Shown one piece after another: positions 21,835 to 27,250 of a DNA stretch of 27,250 nucleotides (position 1 is its first letter; each line of letters begins with the position of its first letter). The translations under genes and the position numbers were made by a program. The notes below the pieces were generated by a model. That model did no database searches. It was not told the DNA's origin and saw nothing but the letters and a program-made list of their open reading frames with translations. Source of the stretch: DATKBT01 sp035546295 (GTDB taxonomy: Bacteria; Acidobacteriota; Thermoanaerobaculia; Multivoradales; Multivoraceae); contig DATKBT010000048.1 of the NCBI GenBank assembly GCA_035546295.1, positions 1 to 27,250 of the forward strand, given 5' to 3'.

Positions 21835-22410
21835 ATGAGCAACGGCAAGATCAAGGGCTCGATCATGATGGGCATCATCCGCTTCCTGCGGCTGCACAGG
21901 CAGCAGGCGCGGCTCCTCCTGCCGGAGCATCTGCAGCGCTATCTCGACACGCGCATCCTGGCCACCGGCTGGCATCCGGAGGAGGACTACCTGGAGCTGA
22001 TGAGGGTGCTGGTCCAGATTCGCCCGCAGTCCAGGACGCGCGGGGTCACGCCGTTCGAGGACGCCGCCCGGGACGCCGCCACCACCCACTTCGAAGGTCC
22101 ATACAAGTCGCTTCTGCGCAAGGGCGACCCCGCTCGCACCCTGAGCAACCTGCCGGCGCTGTGGCGGCTTCGCCACGACACCGGTGAGGCGGAGGTCGAG
22201 CTCCCGAAGGAGGGCGAGGCGCGCGTCTTGCTTCGCGGCTACTCGCTGGTCGCCCCCGAGTCGTGCGAGCTCACCCAGGGCACGCTGTGGGGAATGGTGC
22301 ACCACTCGGGCGGCGAGGACATCGAAGTGACCCATCCGTCGTGCCGCGCTCGAGGGCACGACGTGTGCGAATGGCGGCTGTCGTGGGCTCGGGCGCCCGA
22401 CCGCTCCTGA
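21835..22410 (+). CDS. V4R-like (heme-NO-binding-like) sensory protein, first gene of a sigma operon
   Basis: 191 residues, soluble. The N-terminal helical part (IIRFLRLHRQQARLLLPEHL) is followed by a section rich in conserved-looking short motifs (FEGPYKSLLRKGDPARTLSN, LPALWRLRHDTGEAEVELP) and ends VTHPSCRARGHDVCEWRLSW. This end gives C-x(3)-G-x(3)-C-x-W, almost the same as the protein at 17927, and typical of V4R/DUF2378 domains. The function is probably ligand sensing; no residue can be assigned as a heme ligand with confidence. ATG preceded by CAGGGGG. The sigma factor gene starts 50 bases downstream, and the anti-sigma gene overlaps that, so the three probably form one transcript. Confidence 0.65.
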   Translation: MSNGKIKGSIMMGIIRFLRLHRQQARLLLPEHLQRYLDTRILATGWHPEEDYLELMRVLVQIRPQSRTRGVTPFEDAARDAATTHFEGPYKSLLRKGDPARTLSNLPALWRLRHDTGEAEVELPKEGEARVLLRGYSLVAPESCELTQGTLWGMVHHSGGEDIEVTHPSCRARGHDVCEWRLSWARAPDRS

Positions 22411-22460
22411 GACTCTCCCACCCTTCCGCGCTCCGCGATCTGCAGCCCACCGGTCCCCTC

Positions 22461-23309
22461 ATGAGCGAGCAGCAGTTCCTCGATGCGCTTCCTCTGCTGG
22501 AGCGCCTCATCGCCTACACCTGCCGGCGCAACGGCATGTTCGGCGCCGAAGCCGAAGACTTCGGATCCTGGCTGAAGGTGCGCATCATCGAGAAGGACTA
22601 CGCGATCTTCAGGAAGTTCGAGCAACGCAGCAGCCTGAAGAGCTACCTCTCGATCGTGGTCCAGAACCTGTTTCGCGACTACCGGATCTCGAGCTGGGGG
22701 AAATGGCGGCCGTCCGCCGTCGCCAGGCGCCTGGGGCCCTATGCGGTCCAGCTCGACACGCTGATCTGGCGCGACGGGTTGAGCGTGCAGGAGGCCGTCG
22801 CGACGATTCGCAGCGAATCGGAGGCTGCCCCGGAGCCGCAGGAGCTCGAGGAGATCGCGTCGAATCTCCCGGTCCGCCTGCGACCTCGAGCCCAGGGCGA
22901 GAACGGGCTCGCTCATGCCCAGGCTCAGGAGGATTCGGGCTACCGGGTCGCGGCCGGTGAGCTCGCCCCTGAAGCGCGGCGGCTCCAGGAGGCGCTGGGG
23001 CGACACCTCGCCGAGCTCTGCCCTCGCGACCAGCTCGTCCTCCGGATGCACTATCGAGAGGAGATCAAGTGGGTCGAGATCGCCGAGGTGCTGGGCCTCG
23101 ATCCGAAACACTTGTATCCGCGGGTGCAGCGGGTGCTCTTGGGGCTGCGCCAAGCGCTCGAGCGGGAGCAGGTGAGCTGGTCCCGGGTGGCTGAGCTGTT
23201 GGATTGGGGCTTCGAGCCCGACGTTCAGATCGGGGACGAGGCGGACAGTCTCGGCGACGAGTCCGTCTCTCCCTCTGAGGAGCCCTCTGAGGAGGTCGTG
23301 TCCCGATGA
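22461..23309 (+). CDS. Divergent sigma-70 family RNA polymerase sigma factor
   Basis: 282 residues, about 80-100 longer than normal ECF factors. Region 2-like helices are FRKFEQRSSLKSYLSIVVQN and LFRDYRISSWGKWRPSAVAR. Instead of the usual short linker there is a long segment, RRLGPYAVQLDTLIWRDGLS followed by an acidic/arginine-rich stretch (about residues 105-170), before region 4 (LAELCPRDQLVLRMHYREEI, then WVEIAEVLGLDPKHLYPRVQ as helix-turn-helix). I know this GKWRPSA...RLGP pattern from unclassified sigma factors of Acidobacteriota and Planctomycetota. The ATG is chosen because upstream frame is non-homologous. The tail (SEEPSEEVVSR) is encoded by a 12-base repeat and overlaps the anti-sigma ATG by four bases. 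Confidence 0.85.
   Translation: MSEQQFLDALPLLERLIAYTCRRNGMFGAEAEDFGSWLKVRIIEKDYAIFRKFEQRSSLKSYLSIVVQNLFRDYRISSWGKWRPSAVARRLGPYAVQLDTLIWRDGLSVQEAVATIRSESEAAPEPQELEEIASNLPVRLRPRAQGENGLAHAQAQEDSGYRVAAGELAPEARRLQEALGRHLAELCPRDQLVLRMHYREEIKWVEIAEVLGLDPKHLYPRVQRVLLGLRQALEREQVSWSRVAELLDWGFEPDVQIGDEADSLGDESVSPSEEPSEEVVSR
23271..23294 (+). repeat. Exact 12-base tandem repeat at the sigma 3' end, carrying the anti-sigma ribosome-binding site
   Basis: CCCTCTGAGGAG occurs twice in exact tandem (23271-23282 and 23283-23294). It encodes part of the sigma factor tail and supplies GAGGAGG, ten bases before the anti-sigma ATG at 23306. Compare 17873-17919 and 25304-25351. Confidence 0.85.
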
Positions 23310-24286
23310 GCTCGAGCCGACTCCCGTCCGATCCCGCAACCGGAGGCTGTCCGGACGCGCAGATCCTGGCGGCCGTTCTCGATGGCAGATGCACGGAGGC
23401 GGAGGCCGCCGCGGTGGAGTCGCACCTCGCGACCTGCGAGGGCTGTCTCGAGACCTACCTGGAGGCGTGGCGTTTCAGGAAGGAGGACGCCGAAGCCGAG
23501 CACGTGGCGGAGCGATGGCGACCGCCCTTTGGGGGCACCGCCTGGCGGACCTGGGCGATCGCAGCAGGGCTCCTCCTGTTGACCGTCGTCGCCGGCTCGT
23601 GGTGGCTCCACACGACGACAGGACCCGGGTCGGGCGAGGTCATCGCCGCGCTCGGGGAGGGTGCCGAGCTGCGCGCGGCTCTGGGACCGGGCTGGACCGA
23701 CGCGGTCTGGTCGGCGAGCCGCGGCCGTAGCGTCCTCATCGACGACTCACCAGCGGCGGCGCGCCTGGGCGCTCGGGTGGTCGACCTCACCGTCGCGCTG
23801 CGGGCGGGAGATCGCGATGCAGCGCAGGCCGTGGTCGAGGAGATGCTCCTGATCGTCGAGAGGTTCGAGGGGGCCGAGACCCTCTGGCTCGTCTATCGGG
23901 AGCTCTCCGATGGAATCGGCTCCGCGACGCCGCTGGACGAGCTCCTCGAGGAAGCGGCCTTTGCGGAGGATTTCGCCGCTGACGCGTCCGAGCCGCGCTC
24001 CTTCCGGATCGGCTTCTGGCTGGAGGCCGGCCGGATCGCAGCTCTGGCCGGCGACGACTCCGTCTATCGGCAGCGCGGATGGCGGCGGACCGTCGACCGG
24101 CTCCGCGAGATCGAGGTCCCCCCGCCGAGAAACGCGCGCGTCGACGCCGCCGTGGCCGTGATCGCCCGGGCGCGCGAGCGAGATCCGGCCGAGACACGGC
24201 AGGCGATCGAGCGCCTGCTGGCCGCCTTTGCCAACGGCGAGATCGGGCTGGTTGCGCCGTCGGACACGGCGCCCGCCGAAGACTGA
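23306..24286 (+). CDS. Membrane anti-sigma factor with N-terminal zinc finger
   Basis: 326 residues. The N-terminus shows Cys15, then HLATCEGC (His40, Cys44, Cys47), a zf-HC2-type zinc finger. A single membrane helix is at about 81-101 (TWAIAAGLLLLTVVAGSWW). The remaining 220 residues should lie outside the cytoplasmic membrane; they are mostly helical (VVDLTVALRAGDRDAAQAVV, EEMLLIVERFEGAETLWLV, LDELLEEAAFAEDF) without a motif I recognise. The start overlaps the sigma gene by four bases, so it should be that factor's cognate inhibitor and the sensor of an envelope signal. It converges with the transglycosylase gene, 28 bases apart; GACCGG/CCGGTC arms at 24285-24290 and 24311-24316 might form a weak shared hairpin. 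Confidence 0.82.
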   Translation: MSSSRLPSDPATGGCPDAQILAAVLDGRCTEAEAAAVESHLATCEGCLETYLEAWRFRKEDAEAEHVAERWRPPFGGTAWRTWAIAAGLLLLTVVAGSWWLHTTTGPGSGEVIAALGEGAELRAALGPGWTDAVWSASRGRSVLIDDSPAAARLGARVVDLTVALRAGDRDAAQAVVEEMLLIVERFEGAETLWLVYRELSDGIGSATPLDELLEEAAFAEDFAADASEPRSFRIGFWLEAGRIAALAGDDSVYRQRGWRRTVDRLREIEVPPPRNARVDAAVAVIARARERDPAETRQAIERLLAAFANGEIGLVAPSDTAPAED

Positions 24287-24314
24287 CCGGCGAACAGCCG
24301 CGAGCAGCTACCGG

Positions 24315-25112
24315 TCACCGGCGCCGCCACCACAACGCCAGGACCACAGCGATCGCGACCCCGGTCGCGGCGGCCGCGCGTCGGAGAGTCCGCCACAGCA
24401 GCCGCCGATCGAGCGTTGCTCTGCAGTCCGCGAGCTGCGCCGTGAAGCGGGCGGCACGCCTCGCCACCTGCTCGGCGCTGCGCGCGAGGGAGACGTTCCC
24501 GCGATGCGATCCTCGTGAAAAGCCGCCCGGACCCTCGTGGTAGGCGAGGTAGAGGCGGTCGACGTCGGCGGCCGGAATCCCCAGCATCTCGCGCAGCTCG
24601 CTGACGTACCAGCCGACGAACTGGGCGGCGTCGGAGAACCGCCGCCGGCTCGCGCGCCGGCCGATCTCGGACTCGAACTGTGTCCAGGTGGCGTCGACCA
24701 CCTGGGCGTAGCCGAAGGCGGTCGACGGGCGAGGGCCCGGGATGAAGCCCAGGAACCAGCGGCGGGGAGGGCGGGCATCGGCGCGCAGGCTCGACTCCTG
24801 CGCGAGGATCGCCAGCAGCATCGGCTCCGGCACCTGCCAGCGGCGTGCGGCGGACCGGCTGTCGCGGTACCAGGAGAGCCGCTCCGAGTAGATCGCGCAG
24901 AGGTCGGTTGGCTCGCGAGGTGGGGGCGGCGAGCGCCACATCCAAACCGCGGCCGAGGCCAGGAGCACCGCCAGCGCGACCAGCCTGCTGCGGTGGCGCC
25001 GCCACCAGGTCCCGCGGGCGCGCCGGCGGCGGGATCGCCGTCGCCGGTGTCGGACGCGCTGGCTCTTCGGTCTGGGCACCGTTTGGTTCAGAGGAGGATC
25101 TCGACCCGTCAC
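24315..25112 (-). CDS. Membrane-anchored lytic transglycosylase-like protein (SLT domain)
   Basis: 265 residues from the GTG at 25112; a GTG at 25079 is also possible. A highly basic N-terminus (RHRRRRSRRRRARG) precedes a membrane helix (about 44-60, LVALAVLLASAAVWMW). The SLT-like domain follows: LLAILAQESSLRADARPP with the putative catalytic Glu at about 106, AFGYAQVVDATW, and LYLAYHEGPGGFSRG, the usual order of SLT family motifs. The protein ends in a second hydrophobic helix, VAIAVVLALWWRRR. It would cleave peptidoglycan glycan strands between MurNAc and GlcNAc in the periplasm. Two flanking helices around one SLT domain are uncommon. Homology, not the ATG further upstream at 25535, sets the start. 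Confidence 0.78.
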   Translation of the reverse strand: MTGRDPPLNQTVPRPKSQRVRHRRRRSRRRRARGTWWRRHRSRLVALAVLLASAAVWMWRSPPPPREPTDLCAIYSERLSWYRDSRSAARRWQVPEPMLLAILAQESSLRADARPPRRWFLGFIPGPRPSTAFGYAQVVDATWTQFESEIGRRASRRRFSDAAQFVGWYVSELREMLGIPAADVDRLYLAYHEGPGGFSRGSHRGNVSLARSAEQVARRAARFTAQLADCRATLDRRLLWRTLRRAAAATGVAIAVVLALWWRRR

Positions 25113-25303
25113 GGTATCGCGACCAGGCTCTCCGCTCAGCAGAGCAAGCGGGCGTGGGCTCAGCCCAGGAAGATCCGCCTGCTGGCGACCTTCCGCTCTA
25201 GGGCGGGAGGGGTTGGATCGATGGGATGGGCCGGGGGGGCGAGCTCCTTCCCGGCCTTTCCCTTTCCTGGTGCGCGGCATACGGTGAGCCCGTCCTGGCA
25301 AAG

Positions 25304-25351
25304 GGGAGACGGCAAGGGAGAAGGCAAGGGAGACGGCAAGGGAGGAAGGTG
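25304..25351 (+). repeat. Period-12 tandem repeat directly upstream of the carboxylesterase start
   Basis: GGGAGACGGCAA, GGGAGAAGGCAA, GGGAGACGGCAA and a partial GGGAGGAAGGTG form four units at 25304, 25316, 25328 and 25340. The last unit gives the ribosome-binding site (GGAGGAAGG) before the ATG at 25357. The preceding stretch (25113-25303) holds no gene I can support. Confidence 0.88.
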
Positions 25352-25356
25352 GAGAC

Positions 25357-27030
25357 ATGAGCGAGAGCACGCGAGGATTCACCCCCGAGGTCGTCGCGTT
25401 CGACCGGCGCCGGCTCCTGAAGAGCGGAGCGGCGCTCACCGTGCTCGGCGCAGTCGGCGGTCCCGGCTTCGTCGGCCGGGCGCTGCGCGCGCGCACGCGC
25501 GTCGCCGAGCCGATCGCGAGCACCACCTCCGGCAAGGTGCGAGGGCTCGTCGAGGAGGGGGTCTACGCCTTCAAGGGGATCCCCTACGGGGCGAGCACCG
25601 CCGGCGCCAACCGTTTCCGACGCGCCCGGCCGCCCGAGCCATGGAGCAGTGTGCGCGATGCCTTCGACTACGGCCCGGCGGCGCCGCAGCCGCCGGGGCG
25701 GATCCGCCGCGAGGAGATGAGCGAGGACTGCCTCGTGCTCAACGTCTGGACCCGCGGGCTCGACGACGGCGGCCGGCGCCCCGTGATGCTGTGGCTCCAC
25801 GGCGGCGGCTTCTCGACGCTGTCGTCCTCGAGCGCGCTCTACGACGGCGTGAACCTGTGCCAGCGCGGCGACGTCGTCGTGCTGGGCCTCAATCACCGGC
25901 TCAACGTCTTCGGCTTCCTCCACCTCGGCGACGTCGCCGGCCCCCGTTACAGCGATTCCGGCAACGTCGGCATGCTCGACATCGTTCATGCGCTCGAGTG
26001 GATCCGCGACAACATCGAGAGCTTCGGCGGCGACCCGCACAACGTGACGATCTTCGGCGAGTCGGGGGGCGGCCGCAAGGTCTCGACCCTGCTCGCTATG
26101 CCCGAGGCGAAGGGGCTCTTCCACCGTGCCATCATCCAGAGCGGCCCGGGCCTCCACCTCCAGCCCCGGGACAAGGCCGACGTCATGTCGCGCCTGTTGC
26201 TCGAGGAGCTCGGCCTCGAGCCGGAGGCGCTCGACGAGAGCGGCATCGAGCGCCTGCAGCAGCTTCCGATCGACGATCTGGTGACCGCCTACCGGACCGT
26301 CGAGCAGCGCCTGGATTCGAGATCGCGCACGATCGGACGCTTCGAGCAGCGCGGCTTCGTGCCCACGGTCGGCACCGACGCCCTCCCCGACTACGCCTTC
26401 GACCCGGTGGCGAGCGAGCTCTCGGCCGAGGTGCCGATCCTGATCGGCTCCAACCGCCACGAGATGGCCTACTTCGCACGCCTGCGGGACCGCGAGGTCT
26501 ACGAGCGCAAGCTGACCGAGGCGCAGCTCGAGGAGCGAGTGCGCGACATGGCCGGCAGCGCCGCCGAGCGGGTGCTGGAGGTCTATCGCCGGCTTTATCC
26601 GGACGCCGATCCGAGCCTGCGCTGGATGCTGATGCAGAGCGATCGGACCTATCGCTTCGACTCGATCACGCTCGCCCAGCGCAAGGCGTCGGCCGGTCGC
26701 GCTCCCTGCTGGATGTACCTCTTCGCCTGGGAGTCGCCGGTCGACGAGGGGCGGGCGCTGGCGCATCACGCCCTCGAGATCTCCTTCGCCTTCGACAACA
26801 CGACGAGGGCCCCGGAGATGTCGGGCGGCGGCCCCGAGGCGGCCGCGCTCGCCGCCAAGGTGAGCTCGGCATGGATCGCGTTCGCGCGCAACGGCGATCC
26901 CAGCACCGGCAGCCTCCCCGATTGGCCCCCCTACGCGGCGCCGCGGCGGGCGACGATGGTCTTCGACGACGCTTGCTCGGTGGTGGAGGATCCGGACGCC
27001 GAGATCCGCAAGCTGTGGGCGACCGTCTGA
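25357..27030 (+). CDS. Exported type B carboxylesterase (alpha/beta hydrolase, Tat signal)
   Basis: 557 residues. The N-terminus has a twin-arginine signal (FDRRRLLKSGAALTVLGAVG), so it should fold in the cytoplasm and be exported to the periplasm. The carboxylesterase type B fold follows: FKGIPYGAS, SEDCLVLNVWT, the oxyanion strip LWLHGGGFS, the nucleophile elbow GESGGG with Ser236, the acid Glu369 in GSNRHEMAYF and His471 in HALEISFAFDN. All three triad members are present. It hydrolyses carboxylic esters; the substrate (xenobiotic ester, lactone or polyester oligomer) cannot be read from sequence. The ATG follows a repeat-derived ribosome-binding site. It is divergent from the transglycosylase gene and convergent with the gene at the right edge. 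Confidence 0.93.
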   Translation: MSESTRGFTPEVVAFDRRRLLKSGAALTVLGAVGGPGFVGRALRARTRVAEPIASTTSGKVRGLVEEGVYAFKGIPYGASTAGANRFRRARPPEPWSSVRDAFDYGPAAPQPPGRIRREEMSEDCLVLNVWTRGLDDGGRRPVMLWLHGGGFSTLSSSSALYDGVNLCQRGDVVVLGLNHRLNVFGFLHLGDVAGPRYSDSGNVGMLDIVHALEWIRDNIESFGGDPHNVTIFGESGGGRKVSTLLAMPEAKGLFHRAIIQSGPGLHLQPRDKADVMSRLLLEELGLEPEALDESGIERLQQLPIDDLVTAYRTVEQRLDSRSRTIGRFEQRGFVPTVGTDALPDYAFDPVASELSAEVPILIGSNRHEMAYFARLRDREVYERKLTEAQLEERVRDMAGSAAERVLEVYRRLYPDADPSLRWMLMQSDRTYRFDSITLAQRKASAGRAPCWMYLFAWESPVDEGRALAHHALEISFAFDNTTRAPEMSGGGPEAAALAAKVSSAWIAFARNGDPSTGSLPDWPPYAAPRRATMVFDDACSVVEDPDAEIRKLWATV

Positions 27031-27102
27031 GGCCACGGGCTCCCAGCAGGCGCGGATCCGGAGCTCGGCCCCCCGCGGCTCCGCCGGCTCTCGCGAGCGC
27101 CG

Positions 27103-27250
27103 TCAGTCGAACACCTCGACGGCGCTGCCGCCAGACCTCACGGTGACGTCGGCGAAGGTCGCGTCGGCGAGCTCGCCGCCGAAGGCGCCGACCGAGATGA
27201 GCCAGACGCCCACGATCCGCTGCGGCCGCCTTCCGCCGACGGCCCGGTCG
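27103..27250 (-). CDS. C-terminal fragment of an unidentified protein, cut by the window edge
   Basis: The last 48 codons of a minus-strand gene end in TGA at 27103-27105. They read RIVGVWLISVGAFGGELADA and then TFADVTVRSGGSAVEVFD, with strong G/C bias in third positions. The alternating hydrophobic pattern fits a beta-sandwich edge. I do not recognise the family. It converges with the carboxylesterase gene, 72 bases between the stops. Confidence 0.6.
   Translation of the reverse strand, partial: DRAVGGRRPQRIVGVWLISVGAFGGELADATFADVTVRSGGSAVEVFD

Noticed and set aside
24285..24316. GACCGG/CCGGTC inverted repeat between convergent genes as an intrinsic terminator
   Set aside because: Six-base stem with a 20-base loop and no U tract; too weak to call on its own.
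25198..27036. Minus-strand frame with a LPCRLPCLLPCRLPF tail across the carboxylesterase
   Set aside because: Shadow of the esterase; the tail is only the complement of the period-12 repeat.

Overview
The window is very GC-rich and gene-dense, with G or C at most third codon positions and many 4-base ATGA overlaps between neighbours. ADOP-type MacB/FtsX permeases with a PadR repressor, several sigma/anti-sigma pairs, hybrid histidine kinases and a protease-propeller-barrel protein suggest an uncultured member of the Acidobacteriota (perhaps a Thermoanaerobaculia-like lineage). That assignment rests on gene content only. I see no rRNA, tRNA, CRISPR array, integrase or insertion sequence.

Left part (1-9.9 kb): a hybrid histidine kinase cut by the window edge, a receiver-EAL response regulator (cyclic-di-GMP breakdown) and a second hybrid kinase with a degenerate N-terminal receiver form a signalling cluster. 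A zone of gene decay follows (about 4.6-6.9 kb): a frameshifted, truncated voltage-gated ion channel, orphan coding-like fragments, and an ADOP permease that lacks its N-terminal half and carries an in-frame stop. Behind it is an apparently intact ADOP permease with its PadR repressor; a palindrome lies on the PadR start codon.

Middle (10.1-18.5 kb): an ECF sigma factor, a zinc-finger/HEAT-like anti-sigma factor and a secreted TMGG-repeat DUF4097 protein form one operon, with a good candidate ECF autoregulatory promoter in front and a strong hairpin at the end. Next come a LEA14-like lipoprotein, a 1042-residue outer-membrane protein (gluzincin protease + TolB-like propeller + beta-barrel), and a two-gene operon of free methionine-R-sulfoxide reductase and a V4R-like protein.

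Right part (18.5-27.25 kb): an overlapping pair encodes a 2-hydroxyacyl-CoA lyase/oxalyl-CoA decarboxylase-type ThDP enzyme and a class III CoA-transferase. Divergent from it, a second V4R-like protein, a divergent sigma factor and its anti-sigma factor form a probable signalling operon. A membrane-anchored lytic transglycosylase, a Tat-exported type B carboxylesterase and the C-terminus of an unidentified gene close the window.

The two most original observations are (a) the V4R-like/divergent-sigma/anti-sigma operon, with a second V4R-like protein coupled to fRMsr, and (b) three separate period-12 tandem repeats that each sit directly upstream of a start codon and supply the ribosome-binding site, twice inside the 3' end of the preceding gene.
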